In this document: positions 1 through 7,391 of the stretch, piece by piece
Layout of the letters: the number at the start of each line of letters is the position of its first letter
How positions within the stretch are numbered: the first letter of the stretch is position 1
DNA from: Malonomonas rubra DSM 5091
Lineage (GTDB): Bacteria > Desulfobacterota > Desulfuromonadia > Desulfuromonadales > Geopsychrobacteraceae
NCBI RefSeq assembly: GCF_900142125.1
Contig: NZ_FQZT01000006.1
Location: 169,193 to 233,192 of the forward strand
Direction of reading: 5' to 3'
DNA: 64,000 nt
Translations under genes and position numbers: made by a program
The notes under the pieces: model-generated
What the model was told of the DNA's origin: nothing
The model's input: the letters and a program-made list of their open reading frames with translations, nothing else
Database searches by the model: none

Positions 1-782
1 ATGCTGCGCCCGTTGATAAGCAGTTTGCGGTTATTGCTTGCAGCGACATCGGCAATCTGCTGAATGCGGTGGATGTTGGAGGAAAAAGTTGCCACGACGA
101 CCCGCTTTACACTCTGCGGGATAATCTCTTCGAGCGCTTTTTTGACCGTGCGTTCAGAAAGGGTATAGCCGTCGTTTTCAACATTGGTCGAGTCGGCCAG
201 CAACAGCAAAACACCCTCTTCGCCGAATTCAGCCAGGCGGGCCAGATCGGTATTTTGGCCATCGACCGGGGTTTGGTCGATCTTGAAATCGCCGGTGTGA
301 ACAATTAAACCAATAGGCGTTCTTATGGCAAGCCCGACACCATCAACTATTGAGTGCGCTGCTCGAAACGGTTCAATTTCAAAGGGGAAAAGATCAACTT
401 TTTGCCGTGTTTGAATCTCGATCATCGGAACTTTGCTGTCGAGTTCAAACTCTTTCAGCTTGCTGCGCAACAGGCCCAGTGTAAGGCCAGTTGCATAAAT
501 TGCCGGCTCTCCAAGGTCTCGCCACAAGAAGGGGATCGCCCCGATGTGATCTTCATGCCCATGAGTCAGGACCAGGGCGATGATGTCGTCCTGCCTTCCC
601 TCCAGGGAGCTGATGTCGGGCAGGACCAGGTCGATGCCCATCATGTAGGCTTCCGGGAACATCAGGCCGCAATCGACCAGCAATATTTTGCCGGCATATT
701 CAATCGCCATCATGTTCATGCCGATCTCGCCGAGACCACCAAGAGTGTAGAGACTGAGTTGTTCGCTTGTTTCTGTGCTCAC
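1..782 (-). CDS. rnj: Ribonuclease J, N-terminal part (cut by window edge)
   Basis: Metallo-beta-lactamase/beta-CASP ribonuclease that processes and degrades RNA in the cytoplasm. About 260 codons are visible; the C-terminal half lies outside the window. The translation opens with the family's GGLGEIGMN segment, then LLVDCGLMFPE, and carries the zinc-binding HGHEDH motif near residue 77. The likely start is GTG at 782-780, which overlaps the TGA of the upstream acyltransferase (GTGA overlap), so the two are probably translationally coupled. Family assignment is firm. Whether it is RNase J1 or J2 type cannot be told, and most Gram-negatives with this gene carry a single copy. Confidence 0.9.
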   Translation of the reverse strand, partial: MSTETSEQLSLYTLGGLGEIGMNMMAIEYAGKILLVDCGLMFPEAYMMGIDLVLPDISSLEGRQDDIIALVLTHGHEDHIGAIPFLWRDLGEPAIYATGLTLGLLRSKLKEFELDSKVPMIEIQTRQKVDLFPFEIEPFRAAHSIVDGVGLAIRTPIGLIVHTGDFKIDQTPVDGQNTDLARLAEFGEEGVLLLLADSTNVENDGYTLSERTVKKALEEIIPQSVKRVVVATFSSNIHRIQQIADVAASNNRKLLINGRS

Positions 783-1483
783 TCTTGCCCCCTTTCGGTT
801 TTTTCGAAAATCGGCTCGCGGACTTGTGCCATCAGTTGCTTGGTCTCGGCATTTTTAAGCCCTTCAGTTGTAATGGGCGGAAAAATTTCCATTTCTATAT
901 CGCTCTTGTTGATTCGCAGGCTGTCTTTAGACATGACGTTGAAACTTCCGGTAATTGCGACCGGAACAATGGGAACCTGGGCTTTTATTGCGATCAGAAA
1001 GCCGCCTTTCTTGAACTCCTGCAGGTGACCATCGGGTGTGCGAGTTCCTTCAGGGAAGATGATGACAGAAGCCCCTGCCTGAATTTGTTTGGCAGCATCA
1101 TTCATGCTGTGCATCGCTTTACGCCTGTCGGAGCGATCGATTGGGATATAACCACAACGGCGCATTGCCAGTCCAAACAATGGTACATCAAAGAGTTCTT
1201 TTTTAGCCATCCAGCGGAATTGCAGCGGCAGACCAGCGTAGAGAACCGGAATATCGAAGTTGCTCGAATGGTTGACAATATAAACAACAGGCTGGTCGCG
1301 CGGAATGTTCTCAGATCCCTTGACTGTTATTTTCAGTCCAGCACAGAAAAGAGCGCTGCGGCCCCAGAGAATTCCCAAGCGGTGCACGTGATTTTGCCCC
1401 AGCAGGGAAAGTGGTAGCGCGAGCAGTAAAACAATGAAAGTCCAGGGATAATACGTTAGATAAAAAAACAATGTGCGTAGCAC
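779..1483 (-). CDS. plsC: 1-acyl-sn-glycerol-3-phosphate acyltransferase
   Basis: Membrane-associated acyltransferase that adds the second acyl chain to lysophosphatidic acid in phospholipid synthesis. The 234-aa product has an N-terminal hydrophobic segment (about residues 5-28), the catalytic HX4D motif as NHSSNFD near residue 72, and the substrate-binding FPEGTR motif near residue 145. The length is normal for PlsC. It is the first gene of a minus-strand pair with rnj and overlaps it by 4 bases. The 295-bp gap to ssb (1484-1778) must hold the divergent promoters of both genes. I found no convincing -35/-10 pair there and nothing else. Confidence 0.9.
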   Translation of the reverse strand: MLRTLFFYLTYYPWTFIVLLLALPLSLLGQNHVHRLGILWGRSALFCAGLKITVKGSENIPRDQPVVYIVNHSSNFDIPVLYAGLPLQFRWMAKKELFDVPLFGLAMRRCGYIPIDRSDRRKAMHSMNDAAKQIQAGASVIIFPEGTRTPDGHLQEFKKGGFLIAIKAQVPIVPVAITGSFNVMSKDSLRINKSDIEMEIFPPITTEGLKNAETKQLMAQVREPIFEKTERGQE

Positions 1484-1778
1484 TTATGCCTCCAATGCAT
1501 CTAAACATTCAACAATACTGACTTTGGTTCGTTGCCGTCAATTGAATTTACAGATTCCCGGCAAAGGTTGGCTGTCTGCAATTTTAGAGTGTCTCTGGAG
1601 CACGTGCCCAAATAGGGAAATGGCTTCACGTCTTGTGCTGAACCGTGTAACATGTCCGGTTCAAAAATATTCTGAAGAGCGAACAGGTAAACAACTGTCG
1701 GAGGTTTGGGAAACGCGGTCTGCGATTTTCTTTCAAGAATCAAGCTTGCGGGCAGTCATAATTTCGAGGAGGTTTTAA

Positions 1779-2297
1779 ATGTCTGTAAATAAAGTGATTT
1801 TAGTGGGGAACTTGGGGAAGGACCCGGAGCTTCGCTATACTCCGTCCGGTGCTGCGGTGGCAACTTTTTCCCTGGCGACGACCAACCCGTTCAAGGACCG
1901 GGAGGGTAACAAGCAAACTGAATGGCACAATATTGTTGCCTGGCGGCAATTGGCCGAGGTTTGCGGCAAGTATCTGCATAAGGGCAAGCAGGTTTATATC
2001 GAAGGCCGCATCCAGACCCGCTCATACGACGATCGTGACGGTAATAAGCGCTACATCACTGAAATTGTTGCTGAACAGATGCAGATGCTCGGCAGTCGTG
2101 ACGATCAGGGTGGTGGTTATGCTGGCGGACAGCAGGGCGGTGGCCAAGGTTACAACCAGGGTGGCCAGGGGAATTATGGCGGCGGGCCTCAGGGGGGCGG
2201 TCAATCTCAACCGCCGAGAAAACAGGAAGGCGCTCCCCAACAAGGGGGCGGTTTCAGTGAGCCGGCATTTAATCCTGATGATGAGATCCCCTTCTAG
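1779..2297 (+). CDS. ssb: Single-stranded DNA-binding protein
   Basis: Binds ssDNA during replication, recombination and repair. The 172-aa product has an N-terminal OB fold beginning [17 protein letters not shown] and extending to about residue 107. A Gly/Gln-rich disordered linker (about 112-158) follows, and then the acidic DDEIPF tip that recruits partner proteins such as PriA and RecQ. A strong AGGAGG ribosome-binding site sits 7 bases upstream of the ATG. It is followed directly by an intrinsic terminator, so it is monocistronic. Confidence 0.97.
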   Translation: MSVNKVILVGNLGKDPELRYTPSGAAVATFSLATTNPFKDREGNKQTEWHNIVAWRQLAEVCGKYLHKGKQVYIEGRIQTRSYDDRDGNKRYITEIVAEQMQMLGSRDDQGGGYAGGQQGGGQGYNQGGQGNYGGGPQGGGQSQPPRKQEGAPQQGGGFSEPAFNPDDEIPF

Positions 2298-2323
2298 GAA
2301 GACTGTTGAGGAATGTGAGAAAG

Positions 2324-2357
2324 GGCTGCAGGTTGTTGAACTTGCAGCCTTTTTTTT
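2324..2357 (+). terminator. Intrinsic terminator of ssb
   Basis: An 11-bp stem (2324-2334 with 2339-2349, one G-U pair) with a GTTG tetraloop is followed by eight T. Confidence 0.9.
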
Positions 2358-2383
2358 GCCCTTTATACGGTCGAAGACAGAAC

Positions 2384-2536
2384 ACCACGGCTTTAGCCGT
2401 GGTTGAATGAGTCCTTTTCTCGGGTGCCGCTGCAGATGCTGTGGCATCTGGGAAATCAGATCCGAAGGATCTGTGGTGTTAACTGATTGCAACAGCAATC
2501 AGTTTGCGGAGCATCAGGAACCCGGGTGTACCCGGG
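2384..2536 (+). ncRNA. Candidate structured element: five tandem hairpins
   Basis: Five short perfect inverted repeats with 3-4-base loops lie end to end. Their arms are 2384-2391/2396-2403 (8 bp, loop TTTA), 2433-2439/2444-2450 (7 bp, TGTG), 2457-2463/2467-2473 (7 bp, GAA), 2481-2490/2495-2504 (10 bp, AACA) and 2521-2526/2531-2536 (6 bp, TGTA). CCGC at 2427-2430 can pair with GCGG at 2506-2509, which would close a junction around hairpins 2-4. No ORF covers the block. The first hairpin resembles the terminal hairpins of IS200/IS605 elements, and the size and architecture recall HEARO/omega RNAs linked to IscB-type elements. Both resemblances are inference. The strand shown is only the sense read here; it could equally be a non-autonomous DNA element. 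Confidence 0.45.
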
Positions 2537-2571
2537 GATATCTATAATTGGTGTTTGTTGTTGGCGGAATT

Positions 2572-2701
2572 AACCTCTGACTGCGCTGAGGTTGATTTGT
2601 GGTGCTCTTAGATTTGCCGGCTGCAACGGGGCGGTTTGCGCGATCAAATTAACAGCTTTCGGTCTTTGTTGCCTCGAGGCGCCTTTTGCCCTAGGGCGCT
2701 T
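2572..2701 (+). promoter_or_regulatory. nhaA 5' region with two hairpins
   Basis: The rest of the 454-bp gap between ssb and nhaA, after the terminator and the hairpin block. It contains a stem AACCTC/GAGGTT (2572-2577/2588-2593) and a GC-rich stem of about 8 bp (2677-2684/2694-2701) ending 50 bases before the nhaA start. A structured leader is plausible because Na+/Li+-type riboswitch motifs are known upstream of nhaA genes. I could not match a consensus by eye. Confidence 0.3.
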
Positions 2702-2751
2702 TGCGGTATTTTATCGGATTAAATAACATCTTTTTTTACTGGAGAGCTCAG

Positions 2752-3933
2752 ATGCTTGATGCCATCAATAAATTCTTAAAAAAAGAGTCATCTGTCGGCA
2801 TTATGCTCATGGTTGCAACCGTCGCAGCCATGTTGCTGGAAAATTCACCGCTGTACTGGTTGTACGATTACTTCCTCGAGACGCCTTTCGAGGTCCGTCT
2901 GGGACGCCAGATTCATATCGCCAAGCCGCTGTTGCTCTGGGTCAATGATGGTCTGATGGCCGTGTTTTTCCTACTCATCGGGCTGGAAGTGAAAAAGGAA
3001 CTTCTGATCGGCCGCCTTTCGCGCAAAGAGCAGATTATCCTGCCCGGTGTCGCCGCGATCGGCGGGATGTTGGTTCCTGCGCTTATCTACGTGCTGATCA
3101 ACATGGGTGACATGGTGGCTTTGAACGGTTGGGCGATTCCTGCAGCGACAGATATTGCCTTTGCCCTTGGCGTCGTCGCTTTGCTCGGCGACCGGGTGCC
3201 GCCTTCTTTGAAGATTTTCTTGCTCGCTCTGGCGATCATGGATGACCTCGGCGCTATCGTTATTATCGCGCTGTTTTATTCAGGCGACCTTTCCGGAACC
3301 ATGCTGGTGCTGTCGCTGGTCTGCCTGACGCTGCTGGTTATCCTCAACCGGATGCGGGTCGAGACTGTTGTTCCCTATCTCTGGGTTGGGTTCTTCCTCT
3401 GGATTTTCGTTCTCAAGTCTGGTGTTCATGCCACCTTGGCCGGGGTGGCGCTGGCTTTTGCCATCCCCCTGAAGAGCCAGAAGGATCCAGGATATTCGCC
3501 ACTGACATTCCTTGAACACGAGATGCATCCCTGGGTCAATTACATGATTCTGCCAATTTTTGCTTTTGCCAATGCCGGGATCCCGTTATCTGGAATGAGT
3601 TTCAGTGACCTGTTGCATCCGGTGCCCTTCGGCATTATGTCTGGTTTGGTGGTTGGTAAACTGATCGGTGTCGGTGGCTTTTCTGTTGTTGCGATCAAAC
3701 TGGGTATCGCACAAATGCCGGAAGGTGCAAGTTGGCGTCACCTGCTCGGTATTGCAGCTCTCTGTGGCATCGGCTTCACCATGAGTTTGTTTATCGGTGG
3801 TCTTGCCTTTGAACATACCGGTGGTGACTCGTTCAGTTACATCACCACCCTACGTCTGGGAATTCTTACCGGCTCGTTGGTTTCCGGAGTGATCGGTTAC
3901 CTGGTGCTGATGGGAGGGCGCAAGCCTGATTGA
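2752..3933 (+). CDS. nhaA: Na+/H+ antiporter NhaA
   Basis: Inner-membrane antiporter that exports Na+ (and Li+) in exchange for protons, for pH and salt homeostasis. The 393-aa product has about 12 hydrophobic segments and the family's essential Asp pair in AIMDDLGAIVII (about residues 161-172), plus the early GLEVKKELLIG loop. I chose ATG 2752 because GGAGAGC lies 5 bases upstream and the protein then starts MLDAINKFLKKESS, typical of NhaA. The frame is open further upstream, to 2701. The gene is monocistronic and ends at a bidirectional terminator. Confidence 0.95.
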   Translation: MLDAINKFLKKESSVGIMLMVATVAAMLLENSPLYWLYDYFLETPFEVRLGRQIHIAKPLLLWVNDGLMAVFFLLIGLEVKKELLIGRLSRKEQIILPGVAAIGGMLVPALIYVLINMGDMVALNGWAIPAATDIAFALGVVALLGDRVPPSLKIFLLALAIMDDLGAIVIIALFYSGDLSGTMLVLSLVCLTLLVILNRMRVETVVPYLWVGFFLWIFVLKSGVHATLAGVALAFAIPLKSQKDPGYSPLTFLEHEMHPWVNYMILPIFAFANAGIPLSGMSFSDLLHPVPFGIMSGLVVGKLIGVGGFSVVAIKLGIAQMPEGASWRHLLGIAALCGIGFTMSLFIGGLAFEHTGGDSFSYITTLRLGILTGSLVSGVIGYLVLMGGRKPD

Positions 3934-3956
3934 GTGAGAGCCGAATGCGGGATATA

Positions 3957-3993
3957 AAAACGCCCCTTGCGCATGGCCGCAAGGGGCGTTTTT
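3957..3993. terminator. Bidirectional terminator between nhaA and DUF2235 gene
   Basis: Perfect 14-bp stem (AAAACGCCCCTTGC at 3957-3970 with its complement at 3979-3992) flanked by A and T tracts. It serves both convergent genes. Confidence 0.9.
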
Positions 3994-3996
3994 GGT

Positions 3997-5094
3997 TTAG
4001 ACATCAATGTGGTCCCGAATCCCTCGATGCTCAATCGTGTTGCCGTTGGCGTGCAGGCAGTTGTGTTTCACTCCCTTTAATGCTTTTGGTCGATAATCGA
4101 CGATTTCTTTGATGCGCTCGATGGCAGTGTAATGAACCAACGGCAGCTCGTTGGGGGCGGGCTTGTCATTAATGTTTACCCGAACTTCACGTTCTGTGAG
4201 GGTGGCGCGGGCGATTGGCAGCCAACGGTCCTGAGTGTGGATTTTGCCGTGCAGGCGGGGTTTGATGAACAGGTCGTCGTAATCGAGTTGATATTTTTCC
4301 GCAGGAACGCCCAACTTATTGAACTGCACATCGTCTGCCGATAGTACGGTCAGGCCCAGTTCACGCTTTTCGAGTTCTTTCAGCATGAAATCGAGGCTGA
4401 TATCTGAAAGGCCATCAAACCAGAATCCGCCCCCGACATCGGAATGAGCGCCAGCGAACCAGACTTCAGTCACCCGATCTTCTTTATTCATCAGTGTTGG
4501 CAGAAAGGCAATCCGTTTGTCGTCCAGAGATACCAGGTGCAAGGCCTCCTGGACATGCCCGGAAACAGTGCAGTTTTCAAAAATCACATCGGATACAGGT
4601 TTGTCATCATCGTCGAGGTTGGGAAAGCCGATGGCGGCGACTGTGTCGAATACGCCGATGAAGCGGACAACCTTGTCTTCCGGTTTGACCGGCACATATT
4701 TGTCGATGACGGCTGCAAAGCGTCGCGCTAATGCAGCACCCCGGCTGAAGCCGAAGAGGAAGATGCGGTCATTCTTTTTATAGATCTTCTGGAGATCGTA
4801 ACCCGCTTGTTTGATGATGCGGGCGACGTCCAGGTTGTTCGGAGCGAAAGCGGCATTGAAGAGCTGTTGTACTTTGTTGCCGTAGGTGCCGACGCCAGAG
4901 TAGTAGAGGCTGTGCTGCTGCTTGTTGTGGGGGCGGTTGTCGAGTGTGCCGCCCAGCAACAGGTGCAGCTTCAGAACATTGGTGATGCCCTTGTCATCGA
5001 TGTCCCCCAATCCGAACCATTCGCGTTCCTGTTTTGCGCTCTTCGGATGGTTACATGTCCCGTCGAAGCAGATAATGATATTTTTGCCCGCCAT
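3997..5094 (-). CDS. DUF2235 alpha/beta-hydrolase (Tle1-like phospholipase family)
   Basis: The 365-aa product belongs to the DUF2235 alpha/beta-hydrolase family, which includes type VI secretion lipase effectors of the Tle1 group. It shows the N-terminal FDGT motif (residues 9-12), the nucleophile elbow GFSRGA (about 113-118, fitting GxSxG) and AGAHSDVGGG (about 212-221), which supplies the likely catalytic Asp. There is no signal peptide. AGGGAGGA lies just upstream of the ATG. No vgrG, hcp, PAAR or immunity-like gene lies nearby, so an effector role is unproven and a housekeeping hydrolase is equally possible. The 223 bp upstream (5095-5317) show nothing else. Confidence 0.8.
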   Translation of the reverse strand: MAGKNIIICFDGTCNHPKSAKQEREWFGLGDIDDKGITNVLKLHLLLGGTLDNRPHNKQQHSLYYSGVGTYGNKVQQLFNAAFAPNNLDVARIIKQAGYDLQKIYKKNDRIFLFGFSRGAALARRFAAVIDKYVPVKPEDKVVRFIGVFDTVAAIGFPNLDDDDKPVSDVIFENCTVSGHVQEALHLVSLDDKRIAFLPTLMNKEDRVTEVWFAGAHSDVGGGFWFDGLSDISLDFMLKELEKRELGLTVLSADDVQFNKLGVPAEKYQLDYDDLFIKPRLHGKIHTQDRWLPIARATLTEREVRVNINDKPAPNELPLVHYTAIERIKEIVDYRPKALKGVKHNCLHANGNTIEHRGIRDHIDV

Positions 5095-5317
5095 AGCGTC
5101 CTCCCTGTGATGGTTGGTTTGCCGGTTCTGTGGTTAGCTGCTGCTGTCGGTTTGCGTGGGTAAGTGTTACTTAAAATGTACGTCAGTTTTAATGAAGATC
5201 AAGAGGTTAGCTGTTTTTATTCGCAGCTTTTGAATCTGGCTGCTGTGCGTTCAGCTCGCTTGCCTTTGTCCGATGTCTGGGCTAAAACTTGAATATCATT
5301 TGCCGAAAGGTTGCTCC

Positions 5318-6541
5318 ATGCAGAACTTTCCCTTCCCTCTCAGCGCTATCGTCGGCCAGGACGCCATGAAGGCAGCATTGTTGCTCAACGCCGTTGATCC
5401 CAGTATTGGCGGTGTCCTGATTCGTGGCCAGAAAGGGACGGGGAAGTCGACCGCAGCGCGTGCGTTGGCTGCGCTCTTGCCTGCCATCGAGGTTGTTGCC
5501 GGTTGTCCCTACCAGTGTGATCCGGGGAATATAGAAAAACTGCACGACGGCTGCCGGGAAAAGCTGGAAAAAGGCGAACAGCTGGAGAGAACGAAACGGC
5601 CGATGCCGGTGGTTGAGCTGCCACTGAGCGCGTCAGAAGACCGGGTGGTCGGCAGTGTGCAATTGGAGCATGTACTCAAAACCGGGCAAAAGCGTTTTGA
5701 GCCTGGCCTGCTGGCTGCGGCGAATCGCGGCATTCTTTACGTCGATGAAGTCAACCTGCTGGAAGATCACCTGGTCGATCTGCTGCTCGATGCTGCTGCG
5801 TCCGGTGTAAACCGGGTTGAGCGGGAAGGGCTCTGCGTCACTCACCCGTCACGTTTTATGCTGATTGGCACCATGAACCCGGAAGAGGGTGAGCTGCGGC
5901 CGCAGTTTCTGGATCGCTTCGGTCTTGTGGTCAATGTCGAAGGGATTAGTGATCCACATCAGCGCCGGCAATTGATCGAAAATCGCATTGCTTATGAACA
6001 GAATCCGCAGGATTTCGTTGCCCGTTGGCAGCAGGAAGAACATTTCTTGGCTGCACAGGTGCAGCAGGCCCAAAGAAATCTGAACCAGGTGGTGATCCCG
6101 GAGGCCGCGTATGATCTGGTTGTCAAGCTGGCGATTGAGCTGCAGGTGCATGGCCACCGGGCAGATATCGCCCTGCTGAAGGTCGCCCGTGCGCTGGCAG
6201 CATTGCTCGGAAAGAAAGCGGTCAGCGTGGCTGAAGTCAAAGAAGCGGCCGCTTTTGTCCTGCCGCATCGCCTGCCGGGCGGGACTTTGCTGAACAGCGA
6301 AGCTGCCCGGAAAAATCTCGACGACGCCCTGGTGAGGGTGCTTGAAGGCAAGCCGGAGCAGGTTAGTCTTGATGATCAGGATCCCCTTGATGACCTTGAC
6401 TTCATGTTGGTCGATTACGAGTTTCCTGGTTCCGCCGCCGCGGGAAGCATGCTGTTCCAGACGCTTAAAAAAAAACTTCACAGCGAATCGTCGATATCGA
6501 CGACCAGCACTGCCTCGCCCCAGTCAATATCGAGCAGCTGA
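5318..6541 (+). CDS. Mg/Co-chelatase AAA+ subunit (ChlI/BchI type), zero-frame product
   Basis: ATPase motor of a metal chelatase that inserts Mg2+ or Co2+ into a tetrapyrrole. The 407-aa zero-frame product has Walker A GQKGTGKST (residues 37-45), Walker B ILYVDEVNLL (about 140-149) and an arginine-finger region QFLDRFGL. ATG 5318 is preferred over the longer open frame from 5273 because GAAAGG precedes it and the protein starts at the family's usual place. The last ~24 residues after the A9 run at 6467-6475 are Ser/Thr-rich and unlike the family, which suggests that the biological continuation is in the -1 frame. No cobalamin or chlorophyll genes adjoin. In this type of bacterium a cobaltochelatase role is more likely than chlorophyll synthesis (inference). 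Confidence 0.88.
   Translation: MQNFPFPLSAIVGQDAMKAALLLNAVDPSIGGVLIRGQKGTGKSTAARALAALLPAIEVVAGCPYQCDPGNIEKLHDGCREKLEKGEQLERTKRPMPVVELPLSASEDRVVGSVQLEHVLKTGQKRFEPGLLAAANRGILYVDEVNLLEDHLVDLLLDAAASGVNRVEREGLCVTHPSRFMLIGTMNPEEGELRPQFLDRFGLVVNVEGISDPHQRRQLIENRIAYEQNPQDFVARWQQEEHFLAAQVQQAQRNLNQVVIPEAAYDLVVKLAIELQVHGHRADIALLKVARALAALLGKKAVSVAEVKEAAAFVLPHRLPGGTLLNSEAARKNLDDALVRVLEGKPEQVSLDDQDPLDDLDFMLVDYEFPGSAAAGSMLFQTLKKKLHSESSISTTSTASPQSISSS
6467..6503 (+). promoter_or_regulatory. Putative -1 programmed frameshift site
   Basis: Nine A (6467-6475) are read as Lys-Lys-Lys in the ChlI frame. Twelve bases later comes a 16-base perfect palindrome (6488-6503) that can form a 6-bp stem with an ATAT loop. 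Slipping back one base puts the ribosome in the frame that encodes the VWA domain, which stays open from 6469 to 7302. Tandem tRNA-Lys slippage or RNA polymerase slippage on the A run could both do this. Confidence 0.65.
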
Positions 6542-7302
6542 GCTTTTCCCGTAACAGGTCCGGACGCCGCCGCAGTAAGGGCCGTGGCCGCGCTGGCCGT
6601 CATCTGCGCAGCCTGCCGCTGCGAGCCAATCAACCTGATGCAATCATCGATCTCCCTGCAACCCTGCGCGCCAGCTTGATCCGTGGTAGTGAGGTCGAAT
6701 TAAGAGACCTGCAGGCGAAGCAGTTTCTGCAGCGGCAGCGGGCGCTGATTGTTTTCGTGATAGATGCGTCCGAATCGATGGGGCAAGGCTCACTGGAGCG
6801 GATGAAGGCGGCAAAAGGAGCCATTCTCGGTCTGTTGACGGCGGCCTACCAGAATCGTGACCAGGTTGCGCTGGTCTCTTTCGGCGGCGAACGAGCACAG
6901 GTTTTATTGCGACCGACCTCCAGCGTGTTGCTCGCCCAGCAGCAGTTACGCAAGTTGCCGCTGGGGGGTGCGACGCCTTTTGCCGATGGACTCTGGCAAG
7001 GATGGCAGCTGATCCGCACGCAACGGCAAAAGCAGCCGAGCCTGCAGCCTTTGTTGGTGATTGTCTCCGATGGTGAAGCAAACCTGCCATTGTCCCCCGG
7101 GGGCAACGTTTACGATGAGCTGTTTGGCTTGGCCCTGCAGGTTGCCAGGGATCAGATTCAAAGTGTCGTGATCGACAGCCGCGGTGGTGTCGGCAACGAA
7201 AAGCTGCAGCAATTGGCTCGACGGTTGGGTGGCCGCTACACGCAGATTCGTGATTTGCACGCCGGGCGATTGATCGAAGCTGTGCAGACACTGGAGCGGT
7301 GA
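6469..7302 (+). CDS. Chelatase linker plus VWA domain (ChlD/BchD type), reached by -1 frameshift
   Basis: The -1 frame after the A9 run encodes 277 further residues: an Arg/Ser-rich linker (about 6540-6610), then a von Willebrand A domain. The VWA MIDAS motif is intact: DASES near 6769, GGATPF near 6965 and VSDGEAN near 7066. No ATG or GTG with a ribosome-binding site opens this frame; the first possible start is an unsupported TTG at 6676, already inside the domain. Joined to the upstream part by a -1 shift, it gives a 661-aa ChlI-linker-VWA protein, the usual length of fused ChlID chelatase subunits. A plain frameshift mutation is the alternative, but the slippery site makes regulated production of both products more likely. 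Confidence 0.8.
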   Translation, partial: KKTSQRIVDIDDQHCLAPVNIEQLSFSRNRSGRRRSKGRGRAGRHLRSLPLRANQPDAIIDLPATLRASLIRGSEVELRDLQAKQFLQRQRALIVFVIDASESMGQGSLERMKAAKGAILGLLTAAYQNRDQVALVSFGGERAQVLLRPTSSVLLAQQQLRKLPLGGATPFADGLWQGWQLIRTQRQKQPSLQPLLVIVSDGEANLPLSPGGNVYDELFGLALQVARDQIQSVVIDSRGGVGNEKLQQLARRLGGRYTQIRDLHAGRLIEAVQTLER

Positions 7303-7391
7303 ATGATTGACCAAAATGGTCAGAAAACGCTATTGTTGAAATAATATATTCATGATTTTTTAACGACTTGCAGCCGGAAAAGATAGGTGCC

